Positions 12,577-24,060 of a stretch of 64,000 nucleotides of DNA are shown here, piece by piece. Origin of the DNA: Earliella scabrosa (Eukaryota > Basidiomycota > Agaricomycetes > Polyporales > Polyporaceae); contig JABYQQ010000015.1 of assembly GCA_022605405.1 (NCBI GenBank), positions 1,116,001 through 1,180,000 of the forward strand, read 5' to 3'. Below the pieces are notes generated by a model. The model was given only the letters and a program-made list of their open reading frames with translations, was not told the DNA's origin and ran no database searches. Each line of letters starts with the position of its first letter. The first letter of the stretch is position 1. Position numbers and translations under genes: made by a program.

Positions 12577-14876
12577 TCACGTCGGACGCCCGGTACGACA
12601 CTCGAGCTTATGCTCCGGCCAGTCAGCCTTCTGACAAGCTCGGCCGCAGTACCTGCATAATCACATCAGTCACGCACCCCAGGAACACTATACTGAACGG
12701 TGAACCGCCAAAGAACACTCACATCGCATCCAGACATCCCGCGCACCTCCTCACGATCGCGCTCGCCTGGCGACAACCCCTCCACCTGCACCGATATAGC
12801 ACCACCGCGCCCGGGAACGCCTCAAGCGTGTCCTCGCAGGTGCATCGTAGCGGCCCCCAGCGAGTCGTCACCACGGCCGGGCGCACGGACCAATGCGCGT
12901 ATTCTTCGCCCGAGTGTGCGTCGTCCGAGTGGGAGGAGTGGGCGCCGCATTCGCAGTTGGCATGGAAATGCGAGAGGAGCACGTCGATGCTCGCCACGGT
13001 CGGGCCCCAGTTCTCTGACCCGCTGCGGTAGTGCTGCAGGAGAAGCTTGCGGCCGAGCTGCGGCTGGGTAGAGCTTGAGTCGACGTCCGAGGCGACGTCA
13101 GAGCGTAGGACTTCGGAAAACTGGGCTGAACGCTCGATCAGAGCCAGGATGGGCTGCGGGGCGCCATAACTTCTAAGCACGGCGTCGAGAGATAAGAACG
13201 TCACGACACGTACCTGCACTTCCGCGAGGTCCTCGTCGAGCTCTGCCCCCCGTGCAAGCATCACGTCCATGAAGTGCCTCTCCAGCAACCCACCCAGGTC
13301 GCGCGCATCAGGGGGTGCCTCCGCAATGTACCGTGCTGCATAATCGCGGGCATCGCGCAGACACTCCTCCCCGGCCTTGCGCTGTCGCTCGTCTTCTGGA
13401 TCGGCGCGGAGGATCAACGCCCACGCTTTCTGCGACGACCGCTCGGCGGCCATGTGGAGTAGCTGCAGGCGGAGGTGCCGCGTTGTGTTGGAACTCGTGC
13501 GCTCGAGGCCTTGCTCTGCGACGCGGAGTGACTCCTCAGGATCATCGCTGTGCGCGCTCAGCGTTATGTACGGGTACGCGTGTTGCGGGTCGCGCGCGAT
13601 GACCTGTCTCGCGGTGCGCGCAATGTCGCTGGAGCTCGCGCGTGTCCACAACAGGTGTTCGAGGTCGAGGACGTCTGCGAGATGCAGCTCCTCTGGAATC
13701 CCACGCTCGCGGATCGCCGTTGCAGCCTGAGGGTACCACGCCATCCACTCCAGCTTGGGTGCAGACGGGATGCGGCGGTACGCAATCTCGGTCTCTTGCA
13801 AGATTCGCGCCACTGTAACGCCGAAGGTGTAGAAGTCGCCGTGGTGCGGGAGCGCGTTGATGGAGGCGTAGAATGCGTCTCCCAAGTTCTGGAGGACGGC
13901 GTGCTCGGTGCGCTTGTAGTCATACGCGTCGAGAACCTCCCGGAGGTCCGGTGGGAAGCTATTCAGCGTAAGCTCCGCCACCTGAGACTCGTAAAGATTG
14001 TTCCCGTCGGATGCATCCGCACTGCCCAGAGGATTGAGGCTCATGAAGAGGCTGAGACCGACCGCGCGCAGGCCGATATCTTCGCTCCTACTGAGTGCAG
14101 CGAAGAGCTCGAGGATACTGCCGATACGTCGATAGTCTTGATGACGATAGTGCCGCGCAAGGCTCAGCACCGCGAGCGCATGCAACACGGTATCAGGTGA
14201 GGGGTAACCAGGATATGAGAGTGCGTCCAGGGCCATGTTCGTGATCTCCAGCATGGAGACCTCCTGGATGACCACCGGGGACTGGGTGAAGAAGGCTTCG
14301 AGGCTATGAGAGAGGATGACGGTGATGTAGTCGATGCCAACGCCTCGGTTGATGTTCTTGCGAAAGTCAGACATGAACCGTGGTAGTCGTCGCAGCACGG
14401 CTGTCCGGGCTGAAGTGCTGCCGCGGCGTGTGATGAGAGCGAGGAGTTCGAGAGGGTAACGGCTGTCCACCGGCGTGTCAAGCAGCTGCAGTATCTTCTC
14501 GAGCAGGTCGGCTAGACGTACACAAGTCAGAAGCCGACTGTGTGGTGAAGGGGACCAGCAACTCACTTTCCTTGATGAACCGATCGCATAGGATGGAGTC
14601 GGCGCACAACCCAAGTAAGATAACGACGAGCGCCATCATGTTGCCCCAGTGTCTTTCGCGATGTTCGCTCTTGTAGACCCTGTCTATGGCGCCGGCGACG
14701 TCCGAAAAGTGAGAATGAACATCTCTCAATGCGCTGCGGGTCATTGTCTCTGCTCGTCCGAGTCGCATACAGTGAGTGTAAAGTGGCGCGTACTCTGAGA
14801 CGTGGCACGTACCAGAAAGACCCAACTGGGTGCGGATGTAGGAGATGCGACCTGGAGCTTCACATTGAGACATCAT
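12577..14876 (-). CDS. MYND-finger helical-repeat protein, array member 4
   Basis: About 683 residues, exons 14876-14813, 14749-14567 (183 nt), 14511-13214, 13153-12723, 12652-12577, with all phases consistent. Exon 1 is the shortest of the array (21 codons) and lacks the ALY motif. Exon 2 has the MTRSALRDVHSHF and CADSILCDRF blocks. The repeat region contains ALSRSEDIGLRAVGL (ARM-like) and LHLADVLDLEHLL, IAEAPPD. Exon 4 contains a CTCED motif, where most members have CMCH, then YRCRWRGCRQASAIVRRCAGC; the first finger pair is spaced C-x4-C instead of C-x2-C. The last exon gives YCGRACQKADWPEHKLEC. The codon before YC is Met rather than the usual Trp. It groups with member 5 by this altered spacing and by the CTC motif. 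Confidence 0.85.
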
Positions 14877-15441
14877 GCGGCAAACGGGCGTATAAGGATA
14901 GGTATAGGTCAGTTTGGCGGTGGCGCAGATGAGTTCGAGTTGGAGGGCTTGGTCGCCACCCGTCTACGACTGTTGAACGAGTCGCATGCTAAACCCAAGA
15001 CCTTTGTTATCTTTCTTGTTTGAAGAATCATCGATAGTGGCCTAGTGGTGGAGAACAGATGTGAAGGCAGCCTAGCAAGACGAATGGTCATGGTTGCAGT
15101 CAAAGGCGACGCCAGCGTACGAGCGGTTGTTTCGGAGGGTGCGGCCCGAGCTAGCCCATTCGGACACGGAGCATTGAACAACGTCGAACACGATCCACGG
15201 ATCATTTTGTGGTCTGTATGAGAGTTGGGGATGTTGCGCAGATACTCGGGAGATCTTTTTTCGTGCTACAAATACAGGGATACAAGCGTGTGTGGTTTAC
15301 ATGAGTGTGATGGTAGCAATGTCCGTAGCATAGTCCTTATCACTGTCCGTTGTCCGTTGCGTGAATGTCGAAGGAAACGTAGATCGTCAGTAGTCATAAC
15401 ATCTGCTAGCAACTGGAGGCGGCGCTCATACGATGGGGCCT
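14877..15441. other. intergenic between MYND member 4 and secreted protein copy 2
   Basis: No coding exon recognised. Confidence 0.4.
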
Positions 15442-16012
15442 TTAGTACTCATTGATGGTGAAGACAGGGCTGAAGTTGCCCGAGTCACCGAAGACTATCG
15501 AGTCGAGTCAGCCCGAATGCACAGTGCATTGCTTAGACAGAAGGAACGAGCGGCACTCACGAACAAGCTGGTACTTTCCAGTCTCAACCCAAGGTACAGT
15601 GACTGCGACACGACCTGTGGTGATGTTGAAGCCCTCGGCCAGGATGACTATACGGTCACGCAGACACAGATGAGAGGATGACAGCGTCGCAGAAGAGGAA
15701 ACCCTACCGCCAGTGGTCCTACCGTGCTTGCGAAGCTTAATTTGTCCCACGGAGTTGGTGATGTTCTTGGGCGGGTGCGAAGCATTCCTGTCGAGCGATG
15801 AATATGGACAATCCTACACCGACCAAACCTCAGGGGGGGATGGCTCACCAGGTAACATTGTGCTTCTGGCCGCTGTGCCAGACCGTGCCCTGGTGCGGGT
15901 AGGTGATATGAGGAACATAGACATCACGGGCCTCCACAGCGGGTGCAGCCGAAGCGACCTGGGAGCTGAGGGCGAGCACGAAAGCGGCAGCAAGCTTGAT
16001 CTGGCTGAACAT
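15442..16012 (-). CDS. secreted Kre9/KNH-like domain protein, copy 2
   Basis: Predicted 122 residues, exons 16012-15849, 15787-15723, 15647-15561, 15494-15442, each ending in the same phase as in copies 1 and 3. A signal peptide (MFSQIKLAAAFVLALSS, Ala-rich cleavage) is followed by VYVPHITYPHQGTVW and HNVTW. After these come ITNSVGQIKLRKHG, ILAEGFNITTGRVAVTVP and LFGDSGNFSPVFTI, which together make up the Ser-Thr-rich GPI-anchored/Kre9-KNH Ig-like domain. No Ser/Thr stalk or GPI signal follows, so the product is predicted to be a small soluble secreted protein. One NIT sequon lies in the third strand. Copy 3 lies 1.1 kb away in the same orientation. Confidence 0.8.
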
Positions 16013-16102
16013 GATGGAAGGTGTGGAACCGTGGAAATGGGCGAGAGAGGTACTTTGGAGGTTGGCTGGGGGTTGATGCCATACTTGCCTCTGCTGAGGC
16101 TG

Positions 16103-16108
16103 CTTATA
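16103..16108 (-). promoter_or_regulatory. TATA box of secreted protein copy 2
   Basis: Minus-strand TATAAG about 90 nt upstream of the ATG at 16012. Confidence 0.5.
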
Positions 16109-16956
16109 TGCGTCTCGGAAACTTCAGGTTGGCATCCTTGTCAGAGTTGGCGAGGACGGCGAGCAGAGACGACTTGCTGTGTACGCGGGCAGGAAAGGCC
16201 TGCTGGGCGGAATCAGACCGGGCATGCGTGTCGAGTAGAGTACGCGTATGCCGGAGTGGACCGATGCGGATGAGGCTCTGCGACGTGGAGCGGATCGAGG
16301 CAGCCTGCTCGCTCTCTTCCGCCCCGTCATCACGGCATGTCACGACCGCGTCCAGAGCACGTGGCTGTGACACAACGCGCGCCTCCTCCTCTGGCAGTTG
16401 ATGTCTCTCAGACTCCATACGGCTCCCATTCCATCTCGGCCCTCCCTTGCAATGCCTCTGTACGCCTTCCTCTAAAGACCTCTTTGGCTCTCCAAAGTTC
16501 AGTACATTCCCTCTTCCCGACCCAACGTAAGTCACACCCGAAGGGCCGTCGTAGGTTCCGCGCGGCGGAAATGACGTTGTCAATCTGAGTATGTAGCTCG
16601 CCGTCCTCCTGTAGGTGTGTATTTTTTCCGACCAATCACAGTGTATGCAGCGTGCCCCGGAGGCAACTTGAGTCCGCCATTCCCGCCCGGCTACTCACCT
16701 CGACGTCCCGACGTCGGCGACTTGCTGATTGGAAGTCATCGCGTCCCGCATACCTCAGAGCCTGATTGGCAATACCGGAGCTCGATGTTAACCCGCCAAA
16801 ACGCAATTGAGGTAATCGAAGACCTATTGACACAGTTCGAGTCCATGAAAGGCTACAGTGCTACACGCCCTACAGCTCGAAGAGTCCAGAGCACTCTCGT
16901 CAGTCCATCAGTGACCAATGTCAACGTACACGGGCACATCGCAGTCCGAAAGGGGT

Positions 16957-17010
16957 CGAAGTCGTAAGTCCGAAGTCCGAAGTCCGTTCGCAATCGTAAG
17001 TCGTAAGTCC
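16957..17010 (+). repeat. short degenerate tandem repeat
   Basis: Repeated AAGTCCG/TAAGTCG heptamer-like units, about seven imperfect copies. Confidence 0.5.
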
Positions 17011-17148
17011 ATCCTGCACTTTTCGTCGCCTGCAGGCGTGATCGTTGAAAAGTTCGACAGAAACGCGATACGTTCCCATCCGCATTCCGCTTCCAGTCTT
17101 CCGCGGCGCGTGCTGCTAGTGCTGCCTAGCGCCGGAGGATGCGCGGCC

Positions 17149-17820
17149 TCAGAAGACCTTCGGGCCCTTGATAGTGAACTCAGGGCTGAAGTTGCCCGAG
17201 TCGCCGAACACTGCACCAGTCGCGCACGAACGATGTCAGCCCACTTTCATGCGCGTCGATGACCGCATCCCGCATCGCCCGACCATCCGCGCCGAAGGAT
17301 ACGCGGAACGGACAGACGGGAGGAAGCAGGTAGGAATAGCACAGAGCACTCACAGACAAGGCTATAGTCGCTGTCGGGCAGCACCCACGGCACCGTCACC
17401 TCGATCCGGCCCAGGAGGATGTCAAAGTCATTCGCGAGGACAACTGCACACAACGGTCAGTTGAAACCACCAGCACTGATGTGCGCGCGTGGCGTACCTG
17501 GAGTGGAGAGCCCGGCTTTGCGGAGGAGGATGAACCCCCGTCCGTTCGTGATCTGCGTTGGCGCGTTCGACGTATCCCTGCGTCCCAAAGGCCGTTCATC
17601 AGCTACCCGCGTAGCGGGAGAGGGGAAGGGAGAAAACAGAGGCGCACCAGGTAACATTGTGCCGCTGGCCCCTCGTCCACACCGTCCCGGCGTGAGGGTA
17701 GAGCACGGGCGGGACGAACACATCGCGCTTCGCTTCTGAGCTCGGGTTCGCGATCGCGGCGCCGAGCGCGAGCTGGGCGTACACGAGGAGGGCGAAGACG
17801 AACAGGACGGCGCGGGACAT
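17149..17820 (-). CDS. secreted Kre9/KNH-like domain protein, copy 3
   Basis: Predicted 134 residues, exons 17820-17648, 17577-17498, 17443-17354, 17210-17149. A signal peptide (MSRAVLFVFALLVYAQL) is followed by VLYPHAGTVW, HNVTW, DTSNAPTQITNGRG, ILLRKAGLSTP, VLANDFDILLGRIEVTVP and LFGDSGNFSPEFTI. This copy is the closest to the family consensus (WDTSNAP and the ITNG turn are typical). Same fold, intron positions and lack of a GPI tail as copy 2, so the two are probably a tandem duplication. Extracellular or wall role is inferred from the family. Confidence 0.82.
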
Positions 17821-18834
17821 AATCGTTGCGGTCGTAGACGTGGTCGTTAGTGGGTCTGGAGAGACGAGGTTCGTGAGGGGAGGACAAGGGTGTCGAGGGA
17901 TCGTCGCCTGCTCTCCATCAGTCATATATACCTATCTGCCTCGCCCCGTCGGACAGATATCGCTCCAGCGAGGCTATAGAGCGCGAGCCTCGCCACACAT
18001 GGCCATGCTCGTCCGACGATCACGCCCAGTCCATATTCGAGAACCATCGCAGAACAGACACCCACCTCCATCTCCGGCGACCTGAGCTCCCCAGGCGCAC
18101 CCGGGTGCACGAGTGTGGGATCCCAATCGGCAAAGAAGCCCCGTGGGCTGCTCCTCCTGACACCGTGGCATGTGTTCTAACGCTCAGCGGATTTTGACAC
18201 GGACATGCCGGGCTGAAGCGCCCTCTAACCTCTGCCTCGACCTTGCCCAATCGGTGCGCTCGCGCAGGGAGCTTTTCCCTGAGCGGGCACCGACGGCCAC
18301 TGATGCGACAGTCAGGTGGGCCCGTTGGGTCCGATGGACAGCTGGCGTTGGAAGAGAAGCGGTTTAGCACGTCTCGCGCGAACGTGGCAGATGTTGATAG
18401 CGCGATAGAACCTCGAAAGTACTGCGTCAGATCCTGGAAAGCGCACAATTTGCCGCCAGGAAAGGGCTCGTACGTACTGAAAGCGCGTATTTGCAAAATT
18501 GCTCGTGATTCCATGCCAGCAATGAGGAAGTACATGAGCTCTGGACTCCTCTCTTGCGTTAGACGCAGCGAGTGCCAGGTAGCCGCAAAGCCAATATGCC
18601 ACTTGCCAACGTTGGCGAGTCCTCGGCTGCACGGTATTACGAGGTATCGTGCAAGCAGAGCGGCTAGAAAGCATAAATAGGTCCAACGCGGCCTACGTAC
18701 TCGTCGACGTTCGACCGACGCCGGCCATGAACATGTGCAATAGTGATGTTACACTCCGCGTGCGTGCGTGATATGATACAGGTGGATGGTGATTGGGTCG
18801 ATCAGGACCCACGTCGAGGGAAGAGGCTGCGCCG
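17821..18834. other. intergenic, promoter of copy 3 and 3' side of the RING gene
   Basis: No coding exon recognised on either strand. Confidence 0.4.
17923..17930 (-). promoter_or_regulatory. TATA box of secreted protein copy 3
   Basis: Minus-strand TATATATG about 105 nt upstream of the ATG at 17820. Confidence 0.45.
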
Positions 18835-21683
18835 TCAGGGTATGTATATCTTAGAGTAGCCTTCCACGCTGCATAATCAGAGCACTCGTCAGCTCCAGGC
18901 TTCCATCGATGGAAAGAGGGCGACAGTGAGGTGAGGTGAAGTGAAGGGCAGCGACGTACCTTCGTCGGCAGCATGGGCATGAGTGCTTCGATGCGGACGA
19001 GCGCGAGGCCAGATTGTTACGGCAGTCATCACACAGCGCAAGACACCTGCGACCAGACTTAGCACGCACGTCATGCGACCGAACAGACCAGGAGAGTCGG
19101 CTTACCGGCATGGCCAGCAGATGATGTCCCGCGGCTCTACGGTGCATATGACGCACGCGCGCGTGTTCTCGGACTGCAAGTCCTCGTCTCGCACCGTCGA
19201 GCGCTTCGTGTGCCTGCGCTCCATCACGTAGTCGTCCCACTCATCCAAGTCGTTTGGAGGCGGCGAGCGTCGGGTGCCAGATACGAGTCGTCGGTACCCA
19301 CGGCGCGTCAATGGGGAGGTCGAGGATCCTGTCATATGTGCAAGTAGGACGGGTGCGGACGTCGTATCAGACGATAGGTCAGCGTATAGCTGGACCTGTT
19401 CGCTGGCGTTGGCCTCGTCCACCGAACCATCTTCGTCTTCCCACTCCGACGCATCTGAAGTGTCATGATGTTGGACGTCCACGACTTCCTCCGGCTGGAA
19501 GTCGCCTTCGTCATCGCTGACCGACTCTCCACGTAGGAACCGCTCGTAAGGGTCCGAAGCATCTTCGCTTCCCGCGCGCGCGTAGTGGGGACCTTCGACT
19601 AGGACGACCGAAGGTGAACGGTACCGTGTGTGCGTCCCGCGCGTCCTGCGCACCTTCCCCATCCCCATGTCCCACATCCTCCGCACTGCGCGCCAAACGC
19701 TCGCGAGGAACGTCAGCAGATGGCGCTGCCACGCGACGTTGAGGACGGTATTCATCCAGAAGTCGGTGCTCGCCGCCTTTACTTTGACGTTCGCGATCTC
19801 GTTCGCGAAGCCCTTCTTGGTGACGCGCTGGTTGCCGTGCTGCTCGTACGCGGGTGTGAGCCCAGATACGCCTGTGCGGTCGATGTCGAGCTCCCCGCGG
19901 ACGGTCTCGCGCTTGTGCGCAAGCGCTATATCCCGGGGGCGGGCACTGGACACCCCGCCGACCTCGTTACCGAAGCCTGCGACTGCCGTCGCGTCCATGC
20001 TGGCGGTCCCAAGCCGGAAGAGGGCGTAGTTGAAGTCTTCGTCCCGCCGCGGCATGATTGCAGCGTGGCCGAACAGCGGACGGACGATTGCGCCCTCCGC
20101 GAGCAGCTGCGTGAGCACGTTGAGCGCGACGGTCACTGAGATGATTGAGAGCATGACAGTTTCGACGACGCGCGCAGCGTAGGTCGTAAGGGGGTATGGG
20201 ATGGGGGAGAACCAGACCACGTAGTGGAAGTGAAGGATGGCGAATAGCCCGCTTGCGCCGGAGAGGAATAGGCGGTATCGTGACCAGAGGGACTTTATCT
20301 CTAAGCAGTGCATGAGTGTTAGTTGGAGAAGGGGGAGCAAGATGGTGATGATGATGTGTGGGTTTGGGCGCGGAAGCTGTTCGTCTTCCTTGGGGTCCGC
20401 ATGCGAGGCAGACTCGACGAAAAGTTGGAATGCAAACGCGAACTACTCAAGGCAGTCAGACGAGTAACGCGTTATGCAGTGTAATACCCACCAGATTGAA
20501 TGGTGCACTATCGTTGATATTAAGACCCTCCAGCCCCGTCGTCAGGGTTCCAATGATTAACGTGAAGCACGTTGTCATGAACGTGTACCAGCATACATCC
20601 TCCATGGTCCTCCGCGCAATCCATTCGCCAACGGGTTGAAGAAATGTGGCCCGGGAGAAGAACGAGGGATCTTGCGATTGTATGAGCAGTCCTACCCAAA
20701 GCGTGACGGCCTTCGTCAAGAAGTACAAGGTCGGAACGCGGAAGATGAGTCTTGAGTATGGTGACGAGAAGTCTACAGGAAGGAATAGCCCGAGGAGGGC
20801 GCGCCGAAGTGAGACTGGTCTGCGGTGCATATCGAAGTGAGTCGGATTGAAGCGGAAAGCTTGAGGGCGGCGCGGAGGAACTACGATGTTCTGGATCCGG
20901 TTCAAGACGAAGGCCTATTCTGCGATTCAGTCAACTTCTCCCCATACGAGGTGAGCGGGGACAAAATCGTGCCGCCGCGTCGTAAGAAGCGGAATCATCT
21001 CGCGATGCGAACTTGTCTCAGGTGGCTACATGCGCGGAAGAGTGCCGAGCTGGGCTTCCCAGGACCTAGCCCTTACGAGTGTGCCCGGCCACAGCAATCA
21101 GTCCACGCGAGGCCCGCATCAAGCGCACTACTCGCAGAGAGCTGAGTGCAACCCACGCAAGTACTGCCTCTTGTTCGTTCATAGGTTGCCTCGTTACATC
21201 TGCCTCGGTCCTCAAACGACCCACTGAACCCACCCCTCCTGAGATTCACGACCAGAGCCAAGGCTCATGGCCTCCGGACCTCAACGAAGGCCAAGGAGCA
21301 AACGCCTCCACCAGACGTTCAACAGCACTCACCATGATGAATAGTCCAAGAAAGTAGCCGGACGTCAGAAACCCCCACGGCCCGGGCATGGGCACAGGCG
21401 GACCCGTCGCCGCGTTGCCCATACTGCTCCTCTGCCTCCGGAATCCTTGCGTCGGTGTTTGCCCAGCCGCATCGAGGAGCTGCGACGCGTGTGCAGCGTC
21501 GTGCAGCTCGAGGTGAATGGAGTCGAGCCGTCGGAGTCGCGCGAGGGCACGCGAGGGGAGGCTGAAGAAGCGGTGGGCGAGCTTGAGGCTGGTGTTGAGG
21601 AAGAGCGAGGTGTTGAACAGAAGCGAGGTGTTAAAGAACGTGTCGGTGACGATGTCGGGGATGAATGGTGCTGGTGCGTCCAT
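18835..21683 (-). CDS. polytopic membrane RING-type E3 ubiquitin ligase, Asi1/Asi3-like
   Basis: About 743 residues, exons 21683-21333, 20914-20492, 20442-19106, 19046-18960, 18868-18835. Five to six hydrophobic helices precede the C-terminal half: GYFLGLFIMAFVLNRI across the exon 1/2 junction, LYFLTKAVTLWVGLLI, WYTFMTTCFTLIIGTL, IIITILLPLLQLTL, LFAILHFHYVVWF and MLSIISVTVALNVL. A long acidic Ser-rich linker leads to a C-terminal RING: RACVICTVEPRDIICWPCR, CLALCDDC, SCPCC, ending VEGYSKIYIP. The zinc ligands are nearly all Cys and the usual RING His position is occupied by Arg/Cys, as in yeast Asi1/Asi3, which act at the inner nuclear membrane in protein degradation. Orthology is by architecture and the terminal motif. 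Intron 1 (418 nt) is unusually long for the window. Confidence 0.85.
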
Positions 21684-24060
21684 CGCGGTGGGCGATGTCG
21701 ACGACGGAGCTGCTGGTGGAAAGAGTCGGACTGACCGGGAATCCGGTTGTGGCTGAGGCGATCACGATGATGTCGTTAGGCGCTTATGCACCGTGCCGGG
21801 CCGCGTTTAAGTCTCTCTCTCGCTCTTTCTGACAAAGTCCTCAGAGAAAGCATATAGAATGGCATAACGAACCGCAGGAAAGCAGTCTCAAGACATGGTA
21901 CACATAACACAGGCGGATGAGCATGGACACAACGGGGCAAGCATAGGGAAGCGGAACCGGGAACAGCACAGGGACGGAATCCGAACAACCTTAGACACAA
22001 CCCGGGGCCCACGGACGTATACTAGCCGCGGTGAGGCCCAAAGCAACCATAAATCGTTCGGTAGACTATCTTCCGCCTTGACCCTACAGGAGCGTAAGTA
22101 CTATCGGCCGAGAGCGGGGAAACGAGCACATACTTTGGCCGCAGACCCTGCTTTCCCTGCAGACCCCTTCTTGCTCTGAGCGTTGGCGAAGCTCGTGGCG
22201 AGGTTCGGAGTCGCAGGTGGCGTCGGTGCCACGAGAGTGCAGCTAATGCCATGAGGCTCGCTGCTCAACTACAGAAAGGTCAACGTGTGGTCGTGCCGTC
22301 GTGAACACAGACCACGCACCGGGACGTTCAAGTTCTGCTGCGTCGAGGAAGACATCGTTGGCGTTGCTAATGAGCAGTGTAAGCACGAAAGCACGGATGA
22401 CTTTGCTGCGGCTGACAGAGGGAGCGCGAATGCGGAGACAGTTCGTCGAGCGGACAGCCTCCCTCCATGGGCCCCTTATAAACCGATGGCAAGGCGGGCG
22501 GGCTTGCCGCACAGGGCACTTGCGCTATGACCCTCGGGGCGCACTAGCGTCGATCCGGCGACTAGACATTCTCCAATGCTTGGTCGGGCCACGGTCGGGA
22601 CAAAGGGCACAATGGGACGGCATCCCGAGCGCATTGCACGCCGAGTGCGGCCCTGCCGCTTTTTGATGCGTGCTACGAGATCAGGGAGGTCAGCAACTCT
22701 GCTGGGAATTGACTGACCTGCGCCAACGTCCGCTCACGCAGAGCTACGAGGCAGTCTTTCGATCGCGAGTCAGCTTGCAACGACCGCCACGCCCCAGGCC
22801 ACTATCGTGGCTTTTGCGCGCCGCTTTGCTATGCGAAGGTTGCTTGCAAATGTGTTCGAGCACCTGATAGCCAATTCACCGTCGAGGGCGCAAATAGAGC
22901 TCGTTATTGTTCGCCACCTCACCCAGAAGTGCGACACTGAATCTGTGGCCAGTAATGTCAGCCTGGAGCGTACGAACCGTCCGCTGCAATACTCACCATG
23001 TACATACAGGCTTGGGAGTTTCCGCGACTGACTGAGCTGCCTATGTAGCTGTGGGCTCTAAGTCCACAACGATTAAATGACCATGTGGTGGGGGTCGAGT
23101 TCAGGTTTATGTCAACCCGTTCGCACTGCCAGTGGTGGAGAGTGGAGAGTGAGGCGTCGAGAAGCGCCGGCGTCGCGTCTTGCACCTTGCTCTCCTCCTT
23201 CATCAGCAACTGAACACGTAGTCTCGAGGCTCGACCCGTCATCATGCACAATTCTCTCCTTGCTTTAGGTCTTCTCTGTCTCTAACCGCCTCGGGACCAG
23301 GTTGCCCCAGCCTCCAGGCTCTCGGTCGGCGGTGTGACATCTGCTCAAGAGTCAACGCACCGAATTCGATTGTACGTCCTTGTTTCCTCCACCCCGGGCA
23401 TCGTGTGGAGAGAAGGATACAGAAAGCACATGTGCATCCAGACGTGGTCGCTGAGGGTCATACGTCGTTCTCCCCTTCAGCACTCTCAGGCTCCCTCGAT
23501 GAGATGTGACAGAATCTCGCATCGCTAATGGTGCTCTGTATACCTGAGCCTCCCGACCGTCGCTCCCCAACTTGCCTTGTCCAACGGTGTCACGTAGCCT
23601 CTGCAAAGTTAGCGACCACACACCCGCGTGTAATAGAAGACATCGCCCAGGTACGTACCCGTGTTGTTCTGGCGATTCATCTTTGCTATCCTGACGTGTC
23701 ATGCGCAGGTAGGAGCTTTGATCAACGGCGTGGCCACCCGGTTCATAGCATTTGCAGACGAATGTCTTGTTAAGAACGCCATTGTACGACGCTTTGGGTT
23801 GTAGCGCCATTGTACTTAGTCTTCGTCCTGGTTAGCGCTCAAGCATCGGTCTTCCCAAACCATAGCCATCGATATCTGCACTTGACCTTGTGTGCGCTGC
23901 GCCATTCACGTCCAACGCCTCTTATCTACTTGAAGTGCAACCCGCTGTGCTTGAACTCCGTAACGTGAGTATTCATGTTCTCACTGTATGCGTTGCTCTC
24001 GCTAACAACTCGATCCTGGAGAGGCAGGTTCGACATAGAACCAAACACCTGGAGGCCCCA
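21684..24060. other. 2.4-kb gene-poor stretch at the turning point of the MYND array
   Basis: Separates the minus-strand and plus-strand halves of the array. Many short ORFs on both strands, none with a recognisable domain or exon pattern. Confidence 0.4.

Larger units (their letters stand above)
16013..17148. other. intergenic between the secreted protein copies 2 and 3
   Basis: Contains the promoter of copy 2 and a short degenerate tandem repeat; no gene recognised. Confidence 0.4.

Noticed and set aside
23077..23290. Possible fourth Kre9-like or other small secreted gene near 23.2 kb
   Set aside because: A short hydrophobic start (MHNSLLALGLLCL) ends in a stop at once, and none of the family strands follow.
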